From assembly GCF_014836415.1 (NCBI RefSeq), contig NZ_JACSQY010000002.1, positions 62,001 through 126,000 on the forward strand: DNA of 64,000 nt. Reading direction: 5' to 3'. Source of the stretch: Sporosarcina gallistercoris (GTDB lineage: Bacteria; Bacillota; Bacilli; Bacillales_A; Planococcaceae). Below, piece by piece: positions 16,861-25,720 of the stretch. The position numbers were made by a program, and so were the translations under genes. Numbering within the stretch: the first letter of the stretch is position 1; every line of letters begins with the position of its first letter. Below the pieces are notes generated by a model that saw only the letters and a list, made by a program, of their open reading frames with translations, was not told the DNA's origin and did not search any database.

Positions 16861-18144
16861 TTAATGACTGATTATGAATTCCTCAAGTTTCTTCCGTTCG
16901 CGCTCGTCCATCTCTACAATCATCAGAGTACCGTCTTCTTCGTACTCTGTCGATTTCACATACGTCTCCTCATTCAAATAGGAAACTACATCTCCACGGT
17001 CAAAAGGAATGAGCAGTTTACACGTAATATGTTTTTGATAGACTTTTTGCTCGATGAGCGTGACTAAGTCGTCAATCCCCTCACCCGTCCTTGCTGAAAT
17101 CCAGAGTTGGTCATCTTGTACCCGTGGGTAATCCACGTCATTCGTAAGATCCGCTTTGTTATAAACGTACATCGTCGGGATATCTTCCACACCGACGTCT
17201 TGAAGAGTCTTGTTCGTGATGTCGATCATATGGCGATACTCTGGATTGGAAACATCCACAACGTGGAGCAGCAGATCCGCTTCACGGGCTTCCTCCAATG
17301 TAGAACGGAACGCTTTCACCAGATGGTGAGGCAGCTTTGCAACAAAGCCAACTGTATCAGTGAGGATGAATGGTTTGCGATCAACTAGCGTAACGTTCCG
17401 GACCGACGTATCGAGTGTCGCAAATAACATATCTTTCTCCATCACAGTCTTCGCCTCGTCACCATTCGCTTCAGAAAGAATTCTGTTCATCAACGTGGAT
17501 TTACCAGCATTCGTGTAACCTACGATTGAAACGACCGGAGTTCCACTGCGTTTCCGTTGTTTACGCTGGACATCCCGCTGTTGCTTCATACCTTCCAGCT
17601 CTCTCCTCAACTTCGCGATCTGCTCCTCGATTTTACGTCGATCGAGCTCCAATTTGGTCTCACCGGCACCTTTGTTTTGGAACCCTCCACCAGTACCTCC
17701 ACCTTGGCGACCAAGGGAAGCCCGTAATCCGACCAATCGCGGCAATGTATATTGCAGCTCTGCAAGTTCCACTTGCATGCGCGCCTCATGGGTCCGGGCC
17801 CTTCGTGCGAAGATGTCCAGAATAAGCATCGTCCGGTCAATGATCTTCACTTCCAGATCACGCTCCAAATTCCGTAACTGCGAAGGGGACAGCTCATCAT
17901 TGAAAATGATCAAGTTCGCTCCAGCTTCATCTGCAAATAATCTTACTTCATCAATTTTCCCTTTACCGATATAACCCGTCGGATGCTTGCGTTCCAACTT
18001 TTGGACAACACTTCCAACGACTTCCACCCCGACGGCAGCTGCCAGATTACCTAATTCCTCCATCTCGTATTCGAAATGATCATCATTCTGTTCTTCAACT
18101 CCGACAAGTATAGCGGTTTCTTTTAGCAGTTCCAGTTCATCCAT
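16861..18144 (-). CDS. hflX: Ribosome-associated GTPase HflX
   Basis: HflX binds the 50S subunit, splits stalled or heat-damaged ribosomes and hydrolyses GTP. The 427-residue protein shows the HflX N-terminal domain (residues 1-120, with GYIGKGKIDE and IIFNDELSPSQLRNLE), the glycine-rich linker GRQGGGTGGGFQNKGAGETKLELDRR, a coiled-coil stretch, then the G domain: G1 GYTNAGKST, G3 DTVGF, G4 NKAD. The C-terminal domain ends in MDERERKKLEEFIISH. ATG 18144 has GAAGGTG upstream. It is monocistronic and close to its terminator. Confidence 0.93.
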   Translation of the reverse strand: MDELELLKETAILVGVEEQNDDHFEYEMEELGNLAAAVGVEVVGSVVQKLERKHPTGYIGKGKIDEVRLFADEAGANLIIFNDELSPSQLRNLERDLEVKIIDRTMLILDIFARRARTHEARMQVELAELQYTLPRLVGLRASLGRQGGGTGGGFQNKGAGETKLELDRRKIEEQIAKLRRELEGMKQQRDVQRKQRKRSGTPVVSIVGYTNAGKSTLMNRILSEANGDEAKTVMEKDMLFATLDTSVRNVTLVDRKPFILTDTVGFVAKLPHHLVKAFRSTLEEAREADLLLHVVDVSNPEYRHMIDITNKTLQDVGVEDIPTMYVYNKADLTNDVDYPRVQDDQLWISARTGEGIDDLVTLIEQKVYQKHITCKLLIPFDRGDVVSYLNEETYVKSTEYEEDGTLMIVEMDERERKKLEEFIISH

Positions 18145-18174
18145 TCAAACACCTTCTTCCAATCATTTACCTTA

Positions 18175-18861
18175 TTATTCAGCTTGCCCCGTCACAACAG
18201 CTACCATACGGTTGCGTTCATCGGGATTTTCTATAAAACGCAGCCGTACGCCATTCACCTTAAGACTATCCCCATCTTCCGGCTCGACTCCTAGAATCCT
18301 GCACCAGCGCTCAAGCGTCCGTATCGATTCTTTCGTCACCATTGCACATTCCGAGATCCGTTCAGCTTCACTATCATTCGTAAGTGTACCTTCTGCACGT
18401 AATGCCTCGCGACGGCTCTGTTCACTATCCTCCCATTGGATGAAAAACGGAGCAGGAAGATCCGATAAGTCCTCCTCGTCAACGAATAGCATCTTCCATT
18501 TCTTAAGTGTTCCAGAAGCAGTTAGCCGGGATGCATCGAGCACACCAGAAGTTTCCATTCCCATTTTATTCAGCCGCTCATCCAGTGCATAAATATCTTC
18601 AGTTGACATGCATAGCGTTCCCCAGCCATCTCCATACGCTGCTAGGTCGTGCTTCAAATGCATAACTAATGGATGCGTCGAAACTTCCGCCACTTCCTCA
18701 TTTTCAATCGCTAACCATTCGATATATGCATTTTGCAAGTACAGGAGGGCATTGTACGTCCCCCATTTTTCGTGACTGCCCCCAATAACGGCACCCGGAT
18801 ATTGCGAAGCCACTTTTTCAGGCGTGCGCCCTGTGAACCAAACGACATGATCGAGTTTCAT
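18175..18861 (-). CDS. VOC/glyoxalase-like domain protein
   Basis: This is a 228-residue cytosolic protein starting MKLDHVVWFTGRTPEKVA, the opening strand of a glyoxalase-like (Glyoxalase_3-type) fold. Paired beta-alpha-beta modules continue with HLKHDLAAYGDGWGTLCMST and a PAPFFIQWEDSEQSRREAL motif near residue 140. No catalytic function can be assigned. ATG 18861 is preceded by AAAGGGGGA; an upstream in-frame start at 18927 lies inside the putP terminator and is rejected. It lies between putP and hflX on the same strand but behind its own terminator-separated start. Confidence 0.75.
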   Translation of the reverse strand: MKLDHVVWFTGRTPEKVASQYPGAVIGGSHEKWGTYNALLYLQNAYIEWLAIENEEVAEVSTHPLVMHLKHDLAAYGDGWGTLCMSTEDIYALDERLNKMGMETSGVLDASRLTASGTLKKWKMLFVDEEDLSDLPAPFFIQWEDSEQSRREALRAEGTLTNDSEAERISECAMVTKESIRTLERWCRILGVEPEDGDSLKVNGVRLRFIENPDERNRMVAVVTGQAE

Positions 18862-18912
18862 AACCAGTCCCCCTTTACTAGCTATCATACCGCACAAGCC
18901 GAAAGAAACCAT

Positions 18913-18945
18913 GAAAAAGCCGTCCACTTTAAATGGACGGCTTTC
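18913..18945 (-). terminator. putP terminator
   Basis: AAAGCCGTCCA and TGGACGGCTTT arms with a short AT-rich loop, followed by a T-run on the minus strand. Confidence 0.85.
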
Positions 18946-18949
18946 TGCC

Positions 18950-20434
18950 TCAACGATCGCGTTTCAACATTTCCAACGACTCTGTAAACTCGCGTTCGAT
19001 TTCTTTATTTTCTTTGTAAGTTGCAAGACTAACAAAATACGTAACGAGTAAACATACGATGAAACCTGGGACAATTTCATAGAGAGTGTCTGTAAGTGCC
19101 GGAACGTTGCCCCACACACCAACAACGATTGCTCCAGCAACCATTCCGAACAATGCACCTTTTGCTGTCAGTTTACGCCAGTAGAGGGACAAAAGGATAA
19201 TCGGTCCGAATGCGCCACCGAATCCAGCCCATGCAAAGGACACGAGTTTCAAGATGGATTCGTTGTTCGGCCAAGCAAGCACCATGGCAATCAGTGACAC
19301 GACCAGTACTGCCATACGACCAAGAAATACATATTGCTTATCCGTACCATCTGTCTTGTAAACCGCCTTATACAAGTCTTCAATCAATGCTGATGACGTG
19401 ACAATCAGCTGAGAAGAAATCGTACTCATAACTGCTGCAAGAACAGCTGCAAGCATGATTCCTGCGATGAATGGATGGAAGATAATCTGCCCAAGGGCAA
19501 TGAAGACCGTTTCCGAATCCACTAACTCTGCGCCTGGATTCTGCTGGTAATACGCAATTCCGACGAGTGCAGTTGCTATCGCACCGAGTAAGCTCAGAAT
19601 CATCCAACTAATCCCGATACGACGAGCACTTTTCGTTTCTTTCACGGAGCTAATCGCCATGAAACGTACGATAATATGCGGCTGACCGAAATAGCCAAGT
19701 CCCCATGCCACGGATGAAATGACTCCGAGAAGAGTTGCCCCTTTCACAAGACTGAGCATGTCGGGATTCACCGCATGGATCGAGTCGACAGTTTCCGGGA
19801 TTCCACCTGTTACAAACACGGCAACGACTGGAACGAGAATGAGTGCTAGGAACATGATGAGACCTTGCACAAAATCCGTATAACTTACCGCAAGGAATCC
19901 ACCGAATAACGTGTAGCCCACAACGACTACCGAAACGATGATGAGTCCAACATGATAATCCAATCCAAATGAACTGAGGAAGAACTTACCGCCCGCGACC
20001 ATTCCAGAAGATACGTAAAATGTAAAGAAGACAAGAATAATGAGTCCCGAAGCGATTCTTAACAGTCTCGACTTATCTTTCAGCCGGTTTTCAAGAAAAC
20101 TTGGAATTGTGATTGAGTCGTTTGTTACTTGGGTATATACTCGTAGACGCGGCGCTACAAAATACCAGTTGAGGTAAGCTCCGGTCGTTAAACCGATTGC
20201 AATCCAAATTTCTGGCAGTCCTTTATCATAGATTGCACCTGGCAATCCGAGCAGTAGCCATCCCGACATATCTGCTGCACCGGCACTGAGCGCTGTAACT
20301 GCGGGTCCGAGTGAACGGCCGCCAAGCATATAATCCGTTAAATTGGATGTACGACGGAACGCATACCATCCTATGAACACCATGGCCGCCATGTAAAGTA
20401 CAATCGAAATCAGTTTGTAACTATCAGCTGACAT
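18950..20434 (-). CDS. putP: Sodium/proline symporter PutP
   Basis: This is a 494-residue sodium:solute symporter with about thirteen helices. Diagnostic PutP blocks are YMLGGRSLGPAVTALSAGAADMSGWLLLGLPGA (residues 36-68), GYTLFGGFLAVSYTDFVQGLIM near 175-195, and GYFGQPHIIVRFMA near 250. Proline uptake serves nutrition and osmoprotection; the osmotic OpuE type is closely related and cannot be separated by eye. ATG 20434 has AAAGGGGGA upstream. It is divergent from the deaminase gene. Confidence 0.9.
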   Translation of the reverse strand: MSADSYKLISIVLYMAAMVFIGWYAFRRTSNLTDYMLGGRSLGPAVTALSAGAADMSGWLLLGLPGAIYDKGLPEIWIAIGLTTGAYLNWYFVAPRLRVYTQVTNDSITIPSFLENRLKDKSRLLRIASGLIILVFFTFYVSSGMVAGGKFFLSSFGLDYHVGLIIVSVVVVGYTLFGGFLAVSYTDFVQGLIMFLALILVPVVAVFVTGGIPETVDSIHAVNPDMLSLVKGATLLGVISSVAWGLGYFGQPHIIVRFMAISSVKETKSARRIGISWMILSLLGAIATALVGIAYYQQNPGAELVDSETVFIALGQIIFHPFIAGIMLAAVLAAVMSTISSQLIVTSSALIEDLYKAVYKTDGTDKQYVFLGRMAVLVVSLIAMVLAWPNNESILKLVSFAWAGFGGAFGPIILLSLYWRKLTAKGALFGMVAGAIVVGVWGNVPALTDTLYEIVPGFIVCLLVTYFVSLATYKENKEIEREFTESLEMLKRDR

Positions 20435-20594
20435 CGTTCAATCCCCCTTTAATCTTTTCTAAGTAACCGCAAACGCTTTCATTACTTCAAGCAAGCCCGG
20501 TCAAATCCATTATAGGGAAGTTAAGCGTATTGCGCCACACCTATTTTCGATTTATTCCCCGGGAAATAGCTACTATTCGACAGGAGGAATTCAA

Positions 20595-21071
20595 ATGGAT
20601 CACGAACGTTTTTTAAATGACGCCATCCATCTAGCAACGGACAGTGTCTTACGAGGTGGCGGCCCTTATGGCGCCGTCATCGTACGGGATGGTGAAATCA
20701 TTGCAAGCGGTGTCAATTCGGTTGAGACGGATCACGACCCTTCCGCACATGCTGAGTTGGTTGCAATCAGGGAAGCATGTCGAATCCTTGCCTCGACAGA
20801 CCTGTCAGACACAATTCTTTATGCAAGCGGTGAGCCATGCCCGATGTGTTTAGCTGCGTCTTACCAAGCCCGTGTAGGGGAAATCTATTACGCTTGCAGT
20901 AAAAAAGAAGCGATGGGAGTCCTCCCGAAACCCGATAAAGTGGAACATTTCTACAGTGACCAGGATAAGCCCGGCGCCCTGAGGGATGTGCCTTTTATCC
21001 ACTTGGAAACGGATCACAGATTGGAACCTTTCATGGCCGCTGCCAACGAACAATCCAATGGTTCCCACTAA
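20595..21071 (+). CDS. guaD: Guanine deaminase-like nucleoside deaminase
   Basis: This is a 158-residue cytidine-deaminase-fold zinc enzyme. The catalytic HAE (SAHAELVAIREAC, about residue 52) and the zinc ligands PCPMC (GEPCPMCLAA, about residue 83) are intact. GGPYGAVIVRDGEIIA at the N-terminus and a KPGALRDVPFIHL tail resemble B. subtilis GuaD, which converts guanine to xanthine. tRNA adenosine deaminase TadA is the alternative, but the C-terminal extension fits GuaD better. AGGAGG lies seven bases upstream of the ATG. It precedes the YdaT-like gene by 41 bases, so the two may be co-transcribed. Confidence 0.75.
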   Translation: MDHERFLNDAIHLATDSVLRGGGPYGAVIVRDGEIIASGVNSVETDHDPSAHAELVAIREACRILASTDLSDTILYASGEPCPMCLAASYQARVGEIYYACSKKEAMGVLPKPDKVEHFYSDQDKPGALRDVPFIHLETDHRLEPFMAAANEQSNGSH

Positions 21072-21112
21072 ATACCTTTCATACGATTCAATCTACAAAG
21101 GAGGAATTCCAA

Positions 21113-21478
21113 ATGCCCTGGACAAAAGACGATTATCCGGATACTTTCAAAAATGTAGGGACAGACGTCCGCAACAAAGCCATTGAGATTGGGAACGCAT
21201 TACTCCGGGAAGGGTACGAGGAAGGACGTGCGATTTCCATCGGACTTTCCCAGGCAAGAGAAACAATTGAAGGAAATGCTGAAGACCGTCCTCACTTCGA
21301 GATACGGGCACGCGAAGATGATTGGGTATTGAAGAAGAAGAGTGCTTCTTCCGTTATTTACAAAGAAGATACAAAAAGCGCACTGCTCGATAAAGCAAAG
21401 TCATATGTCACCGAGCATGAAGGTGTGTTAACGGTCTACCGAGCAGATGGGACAAAAGAACAGACGTTGTATGAATAA
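21113..21478 (+). CDS. YdaT-like protein with DUF2188 domain
   Basis: This is a 121-residue protein. Residues 1-50 (MPWTKDDYPDTFKN, then KAIEIGNALLREGYEEGRAI) match the start of remembered B. subtilis YdaT, and residues 62-120 form a DUF2188 module (WVLKKKSASSVIYKEDTKSALLDKAKSYV, ending TVYRADGTKEQTLYE). The B. subtilis relative is a general-stress type gene of unknown function. An AAAGGAGG site precedes it. A terminator follows six bases after the stop. Confidence 0.78.
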   Translation: MPWTKDDYPDTFKNVGTDVRNKAIEIGNALLREGYEEGRAISIGLSQARETIEGNAEDRPHFEIRAREDDWVLKKKSASSVIYKEDTKSALLDKAKSYVTEHEGVLTVYRADGTKEQTLYE

Positions 21479-21483
21479 CAAAG

Positions 21484-21520
21484 ACGCATGCCCTAGTTAA
21501 GCGGGGCATGCGTCATTTTT
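21484..21520. terminator. Terminator between the YdaT-like gene and the acyl-CoA synthetase gene
   Basis: Arms ACGCATGCCC and GGGCATGCGT, then CATTTTT on the plus strand; it sits at the ends of two converging genes. Confidence 0.8.
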
Positions 21521-23157
21521 CAAGAGTGTAATGCTTTTTCTTGTGACATTTCACGTAACTTGAACTTCTGGATTTTTCCTGAAGCTGTCATTGGATAGGC
21601 ATCCGTAAATTCGATATATCGTGGGATTTTGTGATGGGAGATAGCCCCCTTGCAGAATGCCCGGATTTCCTCCACATCCAATGCCACTCCTTCTTTCGGA
21701 ATGACCCAAGCCATCAGTTCTTCGCCATATCGTTCATCCGGCACCCCTACAACTTGAACGTCAGAAACTCCGGGATGCGTATATAAAAACTCTTCCACTT
21801 CACGTGGATAGATGTTTTCTCCACCGCGAATGACCATATCTTTCATGCGACCTGTAATGTCGAGATAGCCATCCTCATCCAATCTGGCGATATCTCCTGT
21901 ATGCAGCCAACCTTCTTCGTCAATCGCTTCGCTAGTTGCATCCGGATTATTATAATAACCTTTCATCACATGATATCCTCGGGTACACAACTCACCGGCC
22001 TCCCCTGTTGGCAGTTCTTCACCAGTAGCTGGATCGATGATTTTCACTTCAACGTGGGGATGCGGTTTGCCGACTGTGGACACCCGCTTTTCAATCGGAT
22101 CGTCTGTCTTCGTTTGGGAAATGACAGGTGAAGCCTCTGTCAATCCATAACAGATCGTGATTTCCGATGCTCCCATCACATCGATAACTTGCTTCATCAC
22201 TTCGATCGGACACGTAGATCCCGCCATAATCCCAGTTCGTAACTTGCTCGTATCATAGTAATTGAAATCAGGATGATTCAACTCAGCTATGAACATTGTC
22301 GGAACTCCGTGCAAAGCCGTACATTTCTCATCTTGAACTGCGCGGAGTACACGTGCAGCTTCGAACTGCTCAACAATGACCATGGTCGATCCATGAGTAA
22401 CGGCTGCAAGCGTCCCTAAGACACATCCGAAGCAATGGAAAAATGGTACAGGAATACACAAACGATCCTCGCTCGACAACTTCATTGTCGCTCCGATCAT
22501 ATTGCCATTGTTGACAACATTATTGTGAGTGAGCATGACTCCTTTAGGAAACCCGGTCGTCCCCGAGGTGTACTGGATGTTAATGACATCGTCTGGGCTA
22601 AGTGTTTTTTTGCGCTTTTCCAGTTCTTCATCCAACACCATTTCAGCATGCTGCAGAAATTCCGACCATTTATAAATTCCAACTTCATTTTTCTCGGTCA
22701 TCAGGATGACACGTTTCAACTTCGGCAACGCCGGACAGTTGATATGCCCTCCGTCTCTTTCCTGCTGGGATGGACAAATGGAACGTAAGATTTCCAGATA
22801 ACTCGTATCTTTGAACCCCTCGTCGAGAATGAGAGTCGTTGCTTCAGACTGTTGCAGTAAATACTTCAATTCTGCTGCTTGATAATTCGTATTCACTGTT
22901 ACGAGGACAGCTCCCATTTTCCCGGTCGCAAATTGACTCAGCAGCCATTGCGGTTTGTTATCCGACCAAATCGCAACGTGTTCCCCTTTTTGAATTCCAA
23001 TACCCATGAATGCTTTTGCCAGTTCATCGGTCTCCTTGTCGAATTCCGTGTACGTTTTTCTCAATAGCCGCTCTGGATAGACATATGCTTCGTTTTCCGG
23101 GTACCGTATTGCTTGCTCACTTAAAATTTCCCCAACTGTCTTGTTCATCAGCTCCAT
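21520..23157 (-). CDS. Fatty-acid/acyl-CoA synthetase (AMP-binding)
   Basis: This 545-residue ANL-family enzyme activates a carboxylic acid as the adenylate and then the CoA thioester. The phosphate loop YTSGTTGFPKGV is near residue 198, followed by GYGLTEASP-like CYGLTEASPV near 340, the hinge region GWLHTGDIARLDEDGYLDITGR near 415-437 and the catalytic lysine context ASGKIQKFKLRE near 530. It resembles B. subtilis YngI and medium/long-chain acyl-CoA synthetases; chain length is not predictable. It is a single gene behind the divergent-free end of a YerD-like gene, so no pathway partner is adjacent. ATG 23157 or 23148 may be used. Confidence 0.82.
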   Translation of the reverse strand: MELMNKTVGEILSEQAIRYPENEAYVYPERLLRKTYTEFDKETDELAKAFMGIGIQKGEHVAIWSDNKPQWLLSQFATGKMGAVLVTVNTNYQAAELKYLLQQSEATTLILDEGFKDTSYLEILRSICPSQQERDGGHINCPALPKLKRVILMTEKNEVGIYKWSEFLQHAEMVLDEELEKRKKTLSPDDVINIQYTSGTTGFPKGVMLTHNNVVNNGNMIGATMKLSSEDRLCIPVPFFHCFGCVLGTLAAVTHGSTMVIVEQFEAARVLRAVQDEKCTALHGVPTMFIAELNHPDFNYYDTSKLRTGIMAGSTCPIEVMKQVIDVMGASEITICYGLTEASPVISQTKTDDPIEKRVSTVGKPHPHVEVKIIDPATGEELPTGEAGELCTRGYHVMKGYYNNPDATSEAIDEEGWLHTGDIARLDEDGYLDITGRMKDMVIRGGENIYPREVEEFLYTHPGVSDVQVVGVPDERYGEELMAWVIPKEGVALDVEEIRAFCKGAISHHKIPRYIEFTDAYPMTASGKIQKFKLREMSQEKALHS

Positions 23158-23255
23158 TTCTCCATCCCCCTATCCAATTACAAGTTTCTTCTATAATATC
23201 ATATTTTTCAGATTGTAGTGAATAATTATTGAATTCAACTTTACATTCATTCGAC

Positions 23256-23289
23256 AAAAAAAAGCAGGAAGTGAGTGATCTCCCTGCTT
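23256..23289 (-). terminator. Terminator of the YerD-like gene
   Basis: AGCAGGGAG and CTTCCTGCT arms on the minus strand, followed by eight T residues. Confidence 0.85.
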
Positions 23290-23310
23290 GCTTCATACAA
23301 ATCCTATTCG

Positions 23311-24870
23311 TTACTCGATCGGAGTCACTCTGCCACGTTCGTCTTTATAGAATACATGATGTCTTTCTAATTTTGTGGGGGAGTCCAATCCTGCTGCTGC
23401 CGCTATACGGAACAACCCTTCACGCATCGTTAAAATATAGTTGGTTACCCGGTACTTTTTCTCTTCCACTACTAGCCCACGCTGTAAGTGGGGATCTGTC
23501 GTGGCGACACCTGCAGGACATTCATTCGTATGACATCGTTGTGCCATAATGCATCCAACGGAGATCATGAACCCACGGGCAATTTGAACAAGATCCGCTC
23601 CCATTGCCAGTGCAATCGCCGCTTTGTCGGGAGTTGTCATCTTTCCGGAAGCAATAATCTTCACACGATCCCGTACTCCGAACTTCCTTAACGCATCGTC
23701 CAGTATGATTAATGCAGATCGTATCGGAAGACCAACGGAATCTGCTAAATCCTGATACGTCGCACCAGATCCACCTTCTGATCCATCTACTGAAATAAAG
23801 TCTGGCCCCATGCCTGTTTCCTTCATGAACGATGCCAGCTCTTCTGCATCTGCTTGCCCGCCAATTACGATTTTAATGCCGACAGGTTTTCCCGAATGAT
23901 TTCGAATCTGTTCGATAAAGGAAAACATGGAAGGGAAATCGTCGAACTGATGGAAACGGTTGGGACTGTTAATCGTCTTAAATGGAGTGACATTCCGGAT
24001 CATGGCGATTTCTTCTGTCACTTTTGACCCTTCAACGTGGCCACCGCGCATTTTAGCACCTTGAGCCAGTTTCAGTTCAAATGCCCGGACTTTCGGATTT
24101 TCCGCTTTTTCTTTAAGCAGGTTCCAATCGAATTCACCCTCTTCGGTACGAAATCCAAACAATCCGGAACCGATTTGCGCGATGATATCTGCATCGCCTG
24201 CTAGATGATGCGGGGATAGACCACCTTCCCCTGTATTCATCCAAGCACCCGTTGCCATCCCAATTCCTTTGGAAAGTGCCGTGATCGCATTTTCTCCGAG
24301 TGCGCCATAACTCATCGCTGATTGTCCTAGTAAACTGTGGACACGGAAAGGATGCTTACATGTCGGACCAATCACGACTGCGTCCTCGTCTGGAAGTAAC
24401 CACGGTTGTGCCTTCACTTCCTCCCGATGCTCTCTCCTGGAGAATAGTCCTTCCCCATCGACAATATAGCGCATCGAATCGATTTTACGATCGTTATCGA
24501 CGCGCATTTCTTCGTTCTGTTTCGTAAACATCGCATTTCGCAAGTAATAGCCTGGAGAGTCGAAGTCCCGTTTTGATCCGAAGCCGATTACACTATTCAA
24601 GTATTTCCCAGGTAAGACCATGTGCAAATAGTCTTCCCGACTGAACGGCTTCCCTTCATTGTCACTATCGAATAAGTACTGCCTGAATTCCGGCCCCACT
24701 TTTTCGATCATATAGCGGATTCTGCCGAGTATAGGATAATTACGTAAAATCGCATGCTGTTTCTGCTTCCGATCAAATATGTACACATAAAAAATCGCTA
24801 AAATGGGGATAACGATGACTGCACTTATTATTAACATGGTGGTAAGGGAAAGTCCTTCTAAAGAACTCAT
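23311..24870 (-). CDS. FMN-binding glutamate-synthase-domain protein (YerD-like)
   Basis: This is a 519-residue protein with one N-terminal membrane helix (residues 8-30) and then the glutamate synthase central/FMN domain. Landmarks are GEGGLSPHHLAGDADIIAQIGSG near 215, KLAQGAKMRGGHVEGSKVTEEIA near 270, VDGSEGGSGATY near 365 and the Cys-containing CIMAQRCHTNECPAGVAT near 440. It lacks the amidotransferase domain, so it is not a classical GltB. The family is known in bacteria and archaea as a GltB-like protein of uncertain reaction. Start ATG 24870 has AGGAG eight bases upstream; a GTG nine bases further up overlaps that site. Confidence 0.85.
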   Translation of the reverse strand: MSSLEGLSLTTMLIISAVIVIPILAIFYVYIFDRKQKQHAILRNYPILGRIRYMIEKVGPEFRQYLFDSDNEGKPFSREDYLHMVLPGKYLNSVIGFGSKRDFDSPGYYLRNAMFTKQNEEMRVDNDRKIDSMRYIVDGEGLFSRREHREEVKAQPWLLPDEDAVVIGPTCKHPFRVHSLLGQSAMSYGALGENAITALSKGIGMATGAWMNTGEGGLSPHHLAGDADIIAQIGSGLFGFRTEEGEFDWNLLKEKAENPKVRAFELKLAQGAKMRGGHVEGSKVTEEIAMIRNVTPFKTINSPNRFHQFDDFPSMFSFIEQIRNHSGKPVGIKIVIGGQADAEELASFMKETGMGPDFISVDGSEGGSGATYQDLADSVGLPIRSALIILDDALRKFGVRDRVKIIASGKMTTPDKAAIALAMGADLVQIARGFMISVGCIMAQRCHTNECPAGVATTDPHLQRGLVVEEKKYRVTNYILTMREGLFRIAAAAGLDSPTKLERHHVFYKDERGRVTPIE

Positions 24871-24943
24871 AAGCTCCACTCCTTTTCTATCACCTCAAAC
24901 TGGTGTACCATTAATCACAATTACCAGTTGGAGGCGATTCATA

Positions 24944-25675
24944 ATGATTATTGACTTACTGAACTCTCATGCATCTGTTCGATCCTACACGGACGAAGTC
25001 TTATCCAAAGAAACGGTCCGAGAGCTTGTTTCAGCTGGGCAACATGCGGCTAGTTCCCATTTTGTCCAAGCCTATTCAGTCGTCCACGCGACCGATGAAG
25101 CAGTGCGCGAAAAACTTGGGGAGTACTCCAAAAATCCTCACCAATTTAATGGCGCAGGCGCTGCTTTGGTGTTTTGCGCAGATTTCCATCGCTTGCAAGC
25201 TGCGGCTGCATTGCATGACCGTTCAATTGACTTCTCTCATGCAGAAGCCCTGCTTGTCGGAACGATTGATGTAGCACTCTTTGCACAGAATATTGCCATC
25301 GCAGCCGAATCGAAAGGATATGGCATTTGCTATATTGGCGGCGTACGGAATAACCCTGCTGAGATCAGCGAACTTCTTAAACTTCCGGATGGTGTCGTTC
25401 CATTGTTCGGCATGACAATCGGTGTCCCTGCCAAAGTGAATGAAGTGAAACCACGTCTTCCAGTGGATGCGGTGCTGCATGAAAATATGTATGATGCGAG
25501 CAACTATGAAGAGGTTCTTCGTGGGTATGACGCAACAATGGCCACATATTACGAAACGAGAAGTTCAAATCAGAAAATTGCCGGTTGGACGGAACAGATG
25601 GCTGACTTTTTGGAATCTCCTCAACGTCCGTACATGAAAGAATTTTTGAGAGATCGAGGATTCAAGTTTGACTAA
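24944..25675 (+). CDS. NADPH-dependent flavin oxidoreductase/nitroreductase (NfrA-like)
   Basis: This is a 243-residue FMN enzyme of the nitroreductase family. The flavin-binding N-terminus HASVRSYTDEVLSKETVRELV, the FALFAQN-type helix DVALFAQNIAIAAESKGYGICYIGGVRN near residue 120, and GMTIGVPAKVNEVKPRLP near 165 are typical of NfrA/Frp proteins that reduce FMN, nitro compounds or disulfides with NADPH. The reading frame extends 47 codons upstream into the divergent gene, but ATG 24944 has GGAGG nine to ten bases before it and starts the domain exactly. Substrate is unknown. Confidence 0.85.
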   Translation: MIIDLLNSHASVRSYTDEVLSKETVRELVSAGQHAASSHFVQAYSVVHATDEAVREKLGEYSKNPHQFNGAGAALVFCADFHRLQAAAALHDRSIDFSHAEALLVGTIDVALFAQNIAIAAESKGYGICYIGGVRNNPAEISELLKLPDGVVPLFGMTIGVPAKVNEVKPRLPVDAVLHENMYDASNYEEVLRGYDATMATYYETRSSNQKIAGWTEQMADFLESPQRPYMKEFLRDRGFKFD

Positions 25676-25720
25676 AAGTAGTCTTTCATCCCTACCTCTC
25701 TTGCAAAGGAGTTAAACCTT